Source: Vitrella brassicaformis (lineage: Eukaryota > Sar > Vitrellaceae). From it: 64,000 nucleotides of DNA. The DNA lies in the NCBI GenBank assembly GCA_001179505.1, contig CDMY01000323.1, positions 1 through 64,000 of the forward strand, written 5' to 3'. Below are positions 36,701 through 47,425 of this stretch, piece by piece. How positions within the stretch are numbered: the first letter of the stretch is position 1; each line of letters opens with the position of its first letter. Position numbers and translations under genes: made by a program. The notes beneath the pieces are model-generated. The model did not search any database. It was not told where the DNA came from and saw only the letters and a list, made by a program, of their open reading frames with translations.

Positions 36701-37425
36701 AGTGGCAACGAAAAGAAGTGACCTCGATGCCCACCAGAAGTGGATGGATGCGCCCCTTAGGAAGCTCAGGCAGAGAGCCCCGGACATCTCGAAATAGCTG
36801 TGCCGGTCCATGAGCTGCTTCCGCCACACACCTGTCAAAATCACATGTCAAAATCACATCTGTGCGCCCACTCCCACTCCGAGGCCCCGACTGAGTGTGC
36901 TCTCTCTGCTGGCTCACCGAAGAGGTCTTTGTGTCTGTGCAGGAAGTCGATCAGGAAGTGCCACGGCTTGGCGAGGCACGCCCCGAGGACCACATCGACA
37001 GCCAACACGCACTCGCGGCTGTTCACGAAGTGGGTGATGTGGAAGGCGGCAGCGTTGATGCTCTGCTCCACTGCATGGAGGAAGAAGGCGCTGCTCACGC
37101 GCAGCCGCACGACAGATCTGATGTCGCAGCACGTCAGGGCGATGTCCCACACCTGACACATACAGAAAGACAGACAGAAAGACAGACGGACAGACAGACA
37201 CACACGTGACAGGCCTGTCTGTCGACAGATGATGCCTGTGAGTCTTCTGTCTACTAAACTCCTCTATCTGCATCTGTCTGTGGTATTCTGTGTTTGTCTT
37301 GCGCCATGCTGTGCTCAATTGTGCTGCATGTGCCTGTTGGCGTCAGCAAGTACCTCAGGCGGGACGGATTCCAGTGAGAGACGAGGCGGGGCCTCAGATG
37401 ACGAAGATGACGATGACGACGCCAT
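33736..37425 (-). CDS. FBXO31-like F-box protein
   Basis: Exon 1 (37425-37354) encodes a serine run and then LSLESVPPE. It splices after a 200-nt intron to VWDIALTCCDIRSVVRLRVS, giving an F-box of the form S-V-P-P-E-V-W...D-I-R-S-V-V-R-L-R. The next block, HKDLFGVWRKQL...YFEMSGAL, matches the region after the F-box in FBXO31-type proteins. Downstream exons carry a serine-rich linker, a stretch with LLRDEIDGVYVLGDRRYLPL, and then LTGLWTASYGPHGYEFLWL with ARKVTGDPNVPASTYTFF. The Y-G-P-H-G...K-V-T-G-D-P-N-V-P-A signature is the conserved C-terminal domain of FBXO31 and related plant and protist proteins. The C-terminus is proline-rich and then acidic. Expected role: substrate-recognition subunit of an SCF ubiquitin ligase in cytosol or nucleus. 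Confidence 0.7.
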
Positions 37426-37849
37426 CACATACGCACTCGCAGCCTCGCTGCGAAGCGCTTTCTCGGTCGGGAGCGCTTTCCCGGTCGGAAGCGCGAGCTC
37501 CTCTCAAGCTCGCCATCATTGGGTCTCACATCGTTCGCTGTCTCCCACTAACCAACCAACCACTCCTTACCAAGCGCGACGCGAACGCTAGAGGTACACT
37601 ACACGAAAGAAAACAGGCAGTGTGCCAGCACTCCAATTGCAGCACTCACCACGGTGCTCCTCTTCGTACGTTCTCTGTTTTGGTTGCTGTGTGTCGTTGT
37701 TCATCAGGTTCTTACTACTCGCTAGACCTTTGAATTCGTTGGAATTCGTCGCCCCGCATGGCGTGTTTATCGCTGACTCGGCTGATTATCGCTGACAGAT
37801 AGCTGGTCAACTCAACTATCGCTCCTATCGCCTCAGTACCCGTACGATA
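37426..37849. other. Divergent intergenic region
   Basis: Separates the divergent starts at 37425 (minus) and 37850 (plus), so it probably holds both promoters. A partial direct repeat CGGTCGG(G/A)AGCG is seen at about 37465-37490. No other structure is seen. Confidence 0.4.
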
Positions 37850-39124
37850 ATGGCCATGGCCATGGCCTGTATACCACTCAACGGCATCCGCCTCGCCTCC
37901 CAGCTGGTGTGCGAGGAAGTGGCGGACAGGCTGACCGGCAACCCACTCCACACCTCTGACCCCTCCCTGCTGCCCACCACCGACGACACCCCCCCTCCCT
38001 ACTTCATCTACGGCAGCAGAATCGACCCTTGGGGCGAGGAGGTGCCCCTGGCCGGCATACCGCGGTCACGGCGGGGGACGCATCAGCATCACGGGAACCA
38101 TCGTGCGCCGCTCGGCCACCTGTATGCGCGCGACATCAGGGGGAGGGAAGGGGAGTACCTGATTGACATGGTGCTTCGGAAGTCGCGCGGTCGGCACACT
38201 GAGAGGGAGAGGGGGAGGAGGCGGCGGGACAAAGCCATCAAGGAGCTCCTCAGAGACGCGGCAGAGCTCTTCGTGCACTGGTGAGACCAAGAGACAGACA
38301 GACAGACAGACAGGAAAGCGTGAATCTCACTGATGCCTTTCCCTGTATGTTTTTTGTGCGTCAGGCCGTCATTGTGGGAGTCGATTGTGCACAAGCCGAC
38401 ATTGGCCCTGCTGGACGTCTACATGGCGACCCTCGCACACCCGGTCGCGCACGCACGCCGCCTGCGGCCCCCGAACATAACGCGTGAGCGAGTCGAGGTG
38501 TTTGTCGAGACGATCGTCGGTCTGTGGGAGGGCTTGCATGCCGCCCTCCCCACTGCTTTGCTCAAGATCGAGGAAGAGATGAGCGACATCCATGGGACGA
38601 GGGGAGGTTTCAAGACGCTCGGGCAAAAGGTGAGATGGGGGAGTGTCTGATGCGTCTCACATACCGACCGTTTGTGTTGCGCTGCGTTGCCTTGACAGGT
38701 GTTTGTGCTCTTCTTGCGTCATTTGTTCATCCCGTGTCGGGAGCACATCCACGCGGCGCTGCTGTCCCTCCCCCCCTCCACCCTCCTCTCTCGCGGCACA
38801 TGCATGTGGCTCCATTTCGAGACCACGCATCCGCCAGCGGGCCTCCCCCTCGCCCAACTCCCCAGGAGCCCCTCCGCCCTACAACTGGCCGCAAGGGCCC
38901 TCACCGTGTGTTCCGCGGAAGGCAGCACGGAGGCGGCGAGTTGCGGGCTGGCCCGGCTGGCGTTTGGGTGCCCCGGGCTGTTTGCTGAGAGCCTGCTGCT
39001 GCCTTTTCTCGATCCGGCAGCCATAGCGTGCCTACATACGTGTGCGAGAGAGTTCAGGATGGTCGCACTGGCTGTGAGCAGGGAGGGGACGGGAGGGGGA
39101 GGGGGGGTGTCACTGATTAACTAG
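37850..39124 (+). CDS. Three-exon protein of unknown function with a C-terminal F-box-like helix pair
   Basis: Clean model: exons 37850-38280, 38365-38629 and 38699-39124, all GT-AG and in frame, giving 373 residues. The N-terminus is MAMAMACIPLNG with no clear signal peptide. A basic helix (RERGRRRRDKAIKELL) leads into helical repeats: WESIVHKPTLALLDVYMATL, VEVFVETIVGLWEGL and VFVLFLRHLFIPCREHIHA. The last of these faintly recalls the FLR...P motif of RasGAP domains, without the arginine finger being identifiable. The C-terminal LLLPFLDPAAIACLHTCARE resembles the second half of an F-box. It is divergent from the FBXO31-like gene. Function unknown. Confidence 0.7.
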
Positions 39125-41199
39125 GGAGCTGGCAATGGGGGGGTGGGCGTTGTCCTGTATTGTGTATTGCTTGTGTGTGTCCATGGGGCCAAGGAGTGGG
39201 ATTTTTCTCGCTTTTCTATTCTCACATGCCATCTCTCGGCTTGGCTGTCTGTCTGTCTGTCTGTCTCTGTGGTGGATGGGTGCCGGGCGTCGCTGTCAGG
39301 GGACCGACCCACTCGTGTAGTGTGTAGTGTGTGTCAGCCATTTGTGGATCGATTGAGTGATTGACTGAGTGGGGCCACTCGCATGATAGCGACGGGCTGC
39401 TCGTTTATACGTACGCACAGATGCATGGATGGAGGGCAGAGAGGCAGACAGAGGAGACAGCACGGCCAAGGCGACGGATGGACAGATGAGCATACACACC
39501 TTATGCAAGACTGCATACCTTCAGTACGGTCGTGTGTTTCAAGCGAAAAAGGGCGCTGCGTGTCGGATGTGCGTGTGGTGTGCATATGGTGTGATCGGAT
39601 TTTTACTACTGCTCTGTTGTGCTGTGTGAGTGGGCGTCCTCCTCACCTCCCGCTTTCTGTGAGGAGGCTGTACCAAAGACAGCTGGGACACACACTGACT
39701 ACTCACTGACTGACTGGCTCAGCGACTGTTATTTGTTTTCTGTAGATATGATATGATATGCGATGCATGCATACATACAGACAGACATACATACATACAT
39801 ACATAGTGTGCGCGAACGGATGCCCCCCGCCCCTGGACAGACAGACGGAGGCACCTGGAACAGGTCTGCATCGGTCTGTCTCTCTGTCTTTCTGGCTCGC
39901 TGTGTCTCTCTGTCTCCCTTCCCCATATCTCTGTGTCTGCCGTTGTGCTGCCAATGGCATTCATCCCACGGGCCCACCACTCCGGCTGCTTGATTGGCGG
40001 TTGTGCGGTGTTGTGTGTACAGTATTCTTGCTTGAAGCCTGATAGTGACCGTGACGCTAGCGCTTGTTGAGTGGGGGGGCGGGTGGGCCAGTGGTGGGTG
40101 GGTGGGGTCGTTTCTGTCTGGCTGTCGAATCGCATCGAATCCAACCCAACCGTGTCGCACGCACCGCACCCGTTCTCTCTCTTTCTGCCTGCGTCCCTCA
40201 CGCAACACCGGACGGACACATCCCTTAGCGCTCCTTGTCTGTGTGTACAGCATCTCTCTGACTGGATGAACGGATGCATGCAGTGGTCGCTCGTTTGCGT
40301 GACAGACAGACAGACAGACAGTCAGATAGCGCGTCGGAAGCCAGCGCTATCTTATCGTTCTACCTGTCGTCCGTCTGTCGAAGAGAATCGGATCCGATCG
40401 TGTCGGGGTCACTCCATGGGTGCGTGCGTGCATTAGGGACAGTTTGGTCCTTTGTTGTCGGCGGCCAGCCGCGAGAAAAAAGAGGCCTGCCTGGCTCGCC
40501 TGGCCTTGGGATGAATTGGCGGGGTGCATATGTGCATTATTGATTGAGGTGCAGAAGGGATGGACAGTCGCCATGTGGTGTGTGTGCGTGCGTGCAAGTG
40601 GGTGGATGGGTGGGTGTACAGTATTGGTTGATCGACTGATGGCTTGACAAGTGAGTGGTAAGACAGTAGTGAATTGTACCAAGAAGAATAGTGCCTGACG
40701 AATCGCCCGAGTTTACGGAAATGGAACGGCAACGGTCGGCACGGGAACGGTCAGTTGTTCCCGTGGGGCGTTCACGTCCGTGCCGAGAATCAAATCACCT
40801 GATCAGACCCAGCTCTTCGTCTCTCGCTATCTTCCTCTGACTGCTCGCTGTGTCGTGTGTGTTCGCATCGCTCGTCCTCTTCATTGGCGCGACAAATCCT
40901 GAGCATGACGACGCCCCCGGACATCTGCGCGGCGCTGACGATAACGAGGCAATCCAGGTACAACGCGGATTCTCTGATGGCCATCATAACAGGAGGGGTG
41001 CGGGTGTGGTTTGTGTGCTCTCACAGGGCAATGACACTGTCGCCATTTCGGAGGCCAGGGATGTAGGGGCGGTCTGCGGACAAGACAGTGGGTGCAACTC
41101 CCGCAACTGTGCGAACGGACGATGCTGGCCGGAAGGCGCTGGCTGGCAGCCGGCCGGTGGTTCACCAATCCGGGAGTCTGTGTGTGTGGGGGGGGGGGG
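39125..41199. other. Long gene-poor, microsatellite-rich region
   Basis: Contains GTCT runs (39247-39266), (CATA)n at about 39785-39805, GACA runs at 40305-40321 and many ATGGATGG words. A nested inverted repeat lies at 40736-40786. A minus-strand ORF at 40790-40987 has a charged C-terminus but no support. The sequence ends in a G run at the assembly gap. Confidence 0.45.
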
Positions 41200-41499
41200 N
41201 NNNNNNNNNNNNNNNNNNNNNNNNNNNNNNNNNNNNNNNNNNNNNNNNNNNNNNNNNNNNNNNNNNNNNNNNNNNNNNNNNNNNNNNNNNNNNNNNNNNN
41301 NNNNNNNNNNNNNNNNNNNNNNNNNNNNNNNNNNNNNNNNNNNNNNNNNNNNNNNNNNNNNNNNNNNNNNNNNNNNNNNNNNNNNNNNNNNNNNNNNNNN
41401 NNNNNNNNNNNNNNNNNNNNNNNNNNNNNNNNNNNNNNNNNNNNNNNNNNNNNNNNNNNNNNNNNNNNNNNNNNNNNNNNNNNNNNNNNNNNNNNNNNN
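41200..41499. other. Assembly gap of 300 N
   Basis: Exactly 300 undetermined bases, flanked by runs of G on both sides (11 before, 12 after). Frames drawn across it are meaningless. Confidence 0.99.
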
Positions 41500-42129
41500 G
41501 GGGGGGGGGGGAGAGTGTGGAAGAGAGACACACGTCGGAAGAGAGCCATTGGGTGGGGCTGGGTGCATGTCTCTGTATCATACTCGTGTGCTAGCGTAGC
41601 CGTCGGTCAGTGTGCCCGAAAAGGGGGTGACAAACCGACAGGCTGGCTGCTCAGTCAGTGCATGCGGGATCAGTGTGTCGACACACCAGCAGGGGGGCAG
41701 GGGATGTATGGACTTCGTGTATAAAAATTGACCATGGCAGTTGTGTGTTGTGAGGGCGAGACACGGGGATGAGATCGATCAACGGGTGCTCGCACCACCA
41801 ATGGTCAATGCATCGGTCTTACCACTTGTCAGATTTAGTGAGGTCCAATCTACGTAACCTCTGCCACCTCGTTCAAGTGACATGTCAGGGCGCTTCGTGT
41901 CTGGTAGGTTTCATCACAATTCCGTGCAGATGAGTCCTCGCTCCGTGGGAGTCTTTCTATCACAGGCAAGACGAAATATGCATATATACTATCAGACACG
42001 TCCATAGCCGACAGTGCAGGCGCCGCATGAAAGACAGTGCAGGCCACAAAATGGCACTCCACTCACCACACAACACACCAACCACCCAAACCCACGACCC
42101 TCATGTGGGGGAAGGACCGACGCAGCAAG
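41500..42129. other. Intergenic region right of the gap
   Basis: No supported gene. Short direct words and a TGCAGGC-rich part near 42010-42040 only. Confidence 0.35.
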
Positions 42130-42640
42130 ATCAATACTTGTGTCAGTCACGCTGCTGCAGCAGCCACGGCGCCCGTGAGATACGCTTCCCGCGCACGATG
42201 AGATGGCGTCTTCCATCACTCCACAAGTATTGGCAGCCTCCCGGCTGTTGCCGAAGTCGCCAAGCTTGAGCCACAGACGCCAACCTGCGCGAAGAACAGA
42301 CATCACTCATTCCACCTATGTGTATGTCTGTCCATGGCAAGGTAAGGCTTGTGATTGCTGCATGTCAGGACGTGCCTTGGTGCTTGATGAGGTCGCAATG
42401 CCATACGCCCTTCTGCTCCAGATAGGCCATGGCGGCAGCACGCTGGGCGGCAGACCAGCGGGGTAGTCTGAAGCAGGAAGCCGTCAGGTGGGTCATTGCA
42501 CAGCTCCATCATGAAGGCACCTTGGCCGCCGCCAGCACCGTGGTCTTACGTGCCTCAACGATGGCGGCACGTGTAAGACCACCGAGCAGTGCATCACGCG
42601 GATCTCAAAAAACCAAACCTGGAAACAACACATGACAAAC
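42130..42640 (-). pseudogene. Protein-kinase-like relic (HCDL ... DFG)
   Basis: Reading right to left on the minus strand, fragments appear in kinase order. About 42580-42520 reads ARKTTVLAAAKVP, like the VAIK strand. FMMELCNDPPDGFLLQ (about 42525-42478) is like the hinge. RAAAMAYLEQKGVWHCDL (about 42455-42385) is like helix E plus a catalytic loop with HCD for HRD. RLWLKLGDFGNSRE (about 42293-42255) is like the DFG segment. The pieces lie in different frames and the hinge-to-helix-E step needs a shift. HCD-to-DFG is only about 15 residues if a GC-AG intron is allowed, against about 18 normally. No glycine loop, activation segment or APE is found. Most likely a degenerate copy; a short divergent kinase-like gene is the alternative. 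Confidence 0.45.
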
Positions 42641-42664
42641 GCCAACCATCACGCGAGCAAATAT

Positions 42665-42743
42665 GGCCACAGTGAGGTTCGAACTCACGCCCTCGCGGAC
42701 CACGGCCTTAACGTGGCGCCTTAGACCACTCGGCCATGTGACC
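42665..42743 (-). tRNA. tRNA-Leu (anticodon AAG)
   Basis: 79 nt on the minus strand. The acceptor arms GGTCACA and TGTGGCC pair with one G-T. The D arm is GCCGAGTGGTCTAAGGC, and the anticodon stem CCACG/CGTGG has loop TTAAGGC. An 11-nt variable arm and T arm GTGAGTTCGAACCTCAC follow. Class II features agree with leucine. Confidence 0.93.
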
Positions 42744-42990
42744 TGCTACCAATGTGGAATGTGTTCTGCTATGCTTCCTGTATCTCCAGTGCACGTGACG
42801 CTCCTGTCGCTTTTCGGTGGCCTCCATCTCTCCTGCCCGTCGATCTCCCTCCAGCAAGCTTGCCCAAGGCCCCCCGTCTGCATGCATGCCCTTGCATGCC
42901 AAACGAGATGACAAACGATTCGGTGGCCCCTTGTCGATTCTGTTCTCTCTTCACGGCAGCGCTCCATTAGCAGCAGCTATCCATCCATAC

Positions 42991-43101
42991 ATGCTCGAGT
43001 CGGCGAAGTGAGACAATCGATACGACGTCAAAGCATTTGAAAGCATGTATGCTCGAGTCGGCGAAGTGAGACAATCGATACGACGTCAAAGCATTTGAAA
43101 G
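42991..43101. repeat. Tandem duplication, 58-bp period, two copies
   Basis: The segment beginning ATGCTCGAGTCGGCGAAGTG and ending AAGCATTTGAAAG is repeated at a distance of 58 bp with no mismatch over 53 bp. It lies between the two tRNA-Leu genes. Confidence 0.95.
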
Positions 43102-43126
43102 TTCGAATATAAGCAATGAGAATCAT

Positions 43127-43205
43127 GGTGACAGTGAGGTTCGAACTCACGCCCTCGCGGACTACGACCTGAACGTAGCGCCTTAGACCACTCGGCCATG
43201 TCACC
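43127..43205 (-). tRNA. tRNA-Leu (anticodon CAG)
   Basis: 79 nt on the minus strand with acceptor arms GGTGACA and TGTCACC. The D arm GCCGAGTGGTCTAAGGC and the T arm are the same as in the gene at 42665. The anticodon stem CTACG/CGTAG has loop TTCAGGT. The two genes differ mainly in acceptor and anticodon stems, so they are recent duplicates with different anticodons. Confidence 0.94.
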
Positions 43206-43666
43206 TGTTGAGGATCTGGGAGGAAGGCCATGACGCTGTCCCTGTGTGTGATTTGCTTCTCCAGCCCCGAATCACCCCTCTGCTTGGGTGATTTTCGTTC
43301 GTATCGTAGTCACAGACACGGCAGGCAAAGGGCAGGCGCATCAATGCTCTCATGTGTCGGTATGTGTGCGCAGGCAAAGGCAGAGGAGGATCCTCACTCG
43401 TGAGGCTGCAGCTCTTCAGCACGACAGTTGTCTGCGCGTGACATGCTGCCACGACATTCATTCACCCCACAAGAACATTCATTCATTCATTCATTCATTG
43501 TATTTGTTTGTCTTTGGTGTAGAGGATAGGGAACCTGAAAGGTGGGAAGGATCATCCCCATTCTGGTCTGAGCTGAGGGCCCTGGGCAAACCGCCCACTC
43601 GCTCCGTTTCTCGCCGAGAGGTGTTCTGGCGCGTGTGACCGCTCTCTCGTCGGCTGCCGATGGTCT
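43206..43666. other. Intergenic region
   Basis: Contains (ATTC)n at 43475-43499 and no supported gene. The right end could be the 5' leader of the following short ORF. Confidence 0.4.
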
Positions 43667-44047
43667 GTGTGTGATCAAGGGCACCTGTCGGCCCATCGGC
43701 TGGGCAACGGCGAAGCAATCGCCCGGCCACGCATCGACCCTGATGACACCACACTACCCGCCGATGTGTGGCGTGCTATCTATCAGATGCTGCCCATCGA
43801 CTACATCATCAGCGACCATCACCGACTCCCCACGTGGTGGTCGCCGGCGATTCGTTGTGCTGATGGGCAAGGAGCGATGAGTAAGGGCGACACCGTTTTT
43901 GGCCACTTGTGGCTCACCGATGGCACTATCTTCGTATTCGCGACCGAGGCGCTCATTGAGGGCAGGACAGACATCCTGGTGGCCAGTATGGCTGGCCAGA
44001 TATGGGCAGGCGAGGACAGTCGTCGGATAGACGGCCTACATGACTAG
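43667..44047 (+). CDS. Short F-box-like family fragment (copy 4)
   Basis: About 126 residues as an open frame. TTLPADVWRAIYQMLPIDYI has the L-P-x-D-V-W...L-P-I-D pattern of the F-box-like N-terminus in the family members at 635 and 56605. What follows (GHLWLTDGTIFVFATEAL, then DILVASMAGQIW) does not align clearly with them and is much shorter than their 380-390 residues. It may be a truncated copy or a different F-box gene. The true start is not fixed; the first codon used here (GTG) is only where the frame opens. Confidence 0.45.
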   Translation: MCDQGHLSAHRLGNGEAIARPRIDPDDTTLPADVWRAIYQMLPIDYIISDHHRLPTWWSPAIRCADGQGAMSKGDTVFGHLWLTDGTIFVFATEALIEGRTDILVASMAGQIWAGEDSRRIDGLHD

Positions 44048-44574
44048 CTGCTGAACTGAGGGGCTGGCCCACTTTGTGTATTCCATCCATTCAATACATT
44101 GACTCAATCGTCAAGACATCAGCGTCTTCGAAATGACTTGGGTTGTACATTACTTGTCTGGCATCTTGCAGGTGGCCGTTCAAGAGAATGAGGGCAGTCG
44201 ATGATAGCGTATGATTTCTGCCAGCGTGATTTGGTTTAGCTGGCGATGCCGTCCGTGTATGTCTGCTTATGACTGGAGCTGCCCATGACTGGTTACTTGT
44301 AACGAGCAATTCAGATATTACACGTGGGTTCATCAAGTCATCCATCCCCGTTCGTACAGCCATCCGTCCTTACACACACTGCGAAAACACCTAATGCCTT
44401 ATCGCCAAATCTGCCCATCGATCTGCTCGATCGATGCCTCAGCCACAAAGCCACAAGACAAGCAAAGGGGCCGCCCAGACAAACCTGCATATCCAGTCAC
44501 GTAGACATGCCTCACAAAGTTGCTGAGTCATCCGTAATCGATGCCGTGTGCGATCCGTCCGTCCGTCCGTCGAC
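44048..44574. other. Intergenic region
   Basis: 3' flank of two convergent genes. GTCC repeats occur just inside the right end (44557-44570). No supported gene or RNA. Confidence 0.4.
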
Positions 44575-46713
44575 TTACACTGCGGTTGAGTGCATGCCAG
44601 CACGAGTAGCAGCGTGTCCACCTGGTGCGTTCTTGTCCTCTTGCTCCTGCGCTTCCGCCTTCTTGTTATATTCCTGCTCTTTCCGCTCGATCTCGGCCTC
44701 TTCCTGCTCCTCGCGCTTTATGCGCTCTTCACGCTGGGACGGCGTCTCCGCCTGATAGTGTGTGTGGACACGGACACCGGACATAGATGCAGTCATGGTT
44801 GATTGACATATGGATGTCTCCCTGACAGACTGACTGGGTGTGGTATCTTCTGCAGGATGGATGCATATGGCTGGCGCTGCTCTGTCCTGCTCTTCTGCAA
44901 GGACTCGGTCTCCAGGTCCAGGTCGGCTTTGACCTGCACATGTGTGTGTGTGTGTGTGCCGTGTCCATCTGGCTGGCTCCATGGATGCAATATCCATCTT
45001 TGTGTACCTTTTCTTCCTCTGCCAGCACTGTCCGCCGCATATTCTCTTCAACCAGCATGTCATTCTGCATCTCACCGCGACGCCTGTGTACACAGACAAA
45101 GTACACCGACACAGCAACACACATCACCTAAGCGACCAACCAACCAGATACCAGATGTGTCTCCTCTCTCTCTCACCTGTTGATCTCTCTGTCGATGTCT
45201 CCCAGACCCTTGAAGAGCTGCAGGGTCTGGTCGAGCTCTTGCAGGTAGTCCATGGCAGGCTGATGTGCCCCACACAGAAAGATGGACACAAGAGGCAGGC
45301 AGGCGTTTGGGCGGCTGGCTGGCTGACCATGCTGCTGTCATACAGGCCGATGAACGCCGACCGAAATGACTCAGGACTCCTCGGGTCGAAGAGCGTCCCA
45401 ACAGGTCGTGGCAAAGCCAGCTCGCCGCTGCTCGTCAAATGAGGTAACACCTCTCCGGGCACGGGCGCCTTGTAGAGCTTCCGCTTTTCATTCTTCCTCG
45501 GGGCATCGATAGCCGCTTGCCGCCAGAACTTCGACATGATGCGGACCTGGCCTGCCTTGTCATCAGAGGCCGATTCGGGGGGCAGCTGGGGAAGATACGG
45601 CATTGCCAGCTGGTCCCCCTTCGGCAGCGAGCCATTGGCCGCCACTGGCATTGACGAAGGTGGCGGTGATGCCGACTGCGTCTGAGGACTGGCATTCGTC
45701 TGCGCTTGTGGGGCGGGCTGATCGCTGGCTGGGGCCGCGGGTTGCCCACCGGATGGAGTGGCCGCCGTCTCTTGTGGCTGCTGTGGTGTTTCGGGCTGAG
45801 AAGGGGCTGTGCTGTTGGTCGGGGATGGCGGGGGGGCGCCTCCTTTGTCTTCTCCTGTAGGTGGAGACGGGGTATCTGCTGAGGGCGACGGAGCAGCAGA
45901 TGCATCCTGTGTCTCGTTGGAAGGTTTGTCTGGGTCCGCACGTGTGCTTATATGGCGGCTGTTGCCTTGCTGCGTGAACCAGCTATGGCCGAACACTCGG
46001 CTGTTGCTGTTGCCGTACCACCCCGTTGTCCCTTTGCTGACGTTCCCCGCCGATTGTCGGCCGCGAGCCGACATGCCGTTTCCTTGCTGCTGCTGCAGCA
46101 CAGAAGGCTGTGGGTGTGCGCTGAGGGGAGATGAATAGGGCACTGTATAATATGGGAGAGGCGGATAAATGGCAGGGGCCATCCAGGGCCCTCGGGCAGA
46201 GAAGGGTGCGGGCTGGTAGTAAGGATAGGGCGTCCACTGTCGGTGCGGCAGGGCTGCCGATGGTGATGTCTCTCTTGTGCTGGGCAGCGTTACTCCTCGG
46301 TTGGGCGCGCTTCTCCTCCCCTGGATGAAAGCCCGGTGGTGTTGCTGGTCGATCTGCAGGAAGCCTGGTTTTCCTCTCCTTATAGAGGCACCTAGGTTGA
46401 CACGAGATTCATCGGGGTTAAGCGCTGAGAAGAAATCCATTATCTCCCCGGGCAGGCTGCCTCTGCCGCCGTGGAAATGGCTGACAGACATCCGTCTCCT
46501 GTGCGAGCCACGTCTCCTGAGTGCGCCCGTGGATGAGATTCTGTTGAGGTTTCGCCTACTCGATGGCCCTCGGTGGGGCTCATGCGGTGGGAGGCGCCCC
46601 GTGTCGACCGCCAGCGCGAATAGCACAGGCAGGAAGATGAAAGACAGGGCAGCAGGGATAAGTTTAAGTGTAGACGGTGGCGGTCGGGCGGAGGCCAGGA
46701 CCTGGTGCTTCAT
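44575..46713 (-). CDS. Proline-rich secreted or signal-anchored protein with C-terminal coiled coil
   Basis: Exon 1 (46713 to about 45331) encodes about 460 residues. An N-terminal hydrophobic segment (LIPAALSFIFLPVLFALAV) acts as signal peptide or anchor and is followed by arginine-rich sequence. A long Pro/Gln/Ser/Thr-rich low-complexity region with tyrosine-proline blocks (YPYYQPAPF, YPPLPYYTVPY) comes next, then a more ordered end (ALPRPVGTLFDPRSPESFRS). It splices in phase 0 (SSM then PAMDYLQELDQTLQLFKGLG) to short helical exons: EMQNDMLVEENMRRTVLAEE, KADLDLETESLQKS and a final highly charged coiled coil (REERIKREEQEEAEIERKEQ) ending at 44575. No family is recognised. The composition suggests an extracellular matrix, wall or secretory-granule protein. 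Confidence 0.65.
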
Positions 46714-47347
46714 TCCATCAGAATGCCCCTAGGGGTCTGGCGGCCGCTCGGAGGTGCAAGGGGGACAATCTGAGACGTCGTCTCCGTGGTTCGTGTCATG
46801 GGCAGCACGCTGGCAGGAGCAGCGTTAGAGAGGATGCCACCACCGTGCAAAGCGTGATTGCAAAGCCCAGTGCAAAGCGCGTGCGGTGACGAGGGTCACC
46901 GACACGGCGGACTGTAGAGTCTCCCACGGGGCGGGTGACCCAGGCTCAGCCGAGGGCGGAGACCGACAAGCAATGGCGAGAAAACTGACCCAGGGGGGTT
47001 GGAAACTGCGTTCTGAAACTGCAGGGCCGGGCCCCGGAAAACTGGTGCTCTGCAGAAAACTGTAGCACGCGGAAAACTGGTGGTCTGCACTGAAAACTGG
47101 CCATCCGACGCGACCCAGTCATGAGGCCGACGTCAGTTTTCCAATGAATTATGTGTGTATCTTTAGGGACGTCGTTCGTTCTCAATTGTGCATCCTCCAG
47201 CTTAATCCAGCTCTTCGTCAGCGATGATGATGATGGCGCATTCAGCACTGAGACTGTAGACTTCGCCCAGAGCGTCATCGAACATCCATCCATCCCCTTC
47301 CTACCTCGATAAATATCTACACCCCCCGGGGAGACAGCCATCTATCC

Positions 47348-47379
<32 letters not shown>

Positions 47380-47425
47380 GCCCAAGGAAGGACGTCACTC
47401 CTGCTCATTGCTGGTGATGCGGTCA
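46714..47425. other. Intergenic region with a degenerate short repeat
   Basis: Apart from the GAAAACTG cluster (46979-47100) and a (CT)n run at 47348-47379 there is no supported gene. Confidence 0.4.
46979..47100. repeat. Cluster of GAAAACTG-type short repeats
   Basis: GA(A)AACTG occurs at least six times in about 120 bp. A longer unit, GGAAAACTGGTG(C/G)TCTGCA, occurs at 47036-47054 and 47071-47089, and a reverse-oriented CAGTTTTCC follows at about 47134. It may be a minisatellite or a protein-binding array. Confidence 0.7.

Noticed and set aside
38641-38698. 38643-39026 frame as a separate gene
   Set aside because: The third exon of the clean three-exon gene uses another frame with helix content and proper splice sites.
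37850-39124. RasGAP assignment from VFVLFLRHLFIP
   Set aside because: Only a short FLR...P resemblance; no arginine finger or other RasGAP block was found.
40850-41724. Several long frames spanning the N block
   Set aside because: They consist mostly of undetermined bases and G runs; the apparent length comes from the gap.
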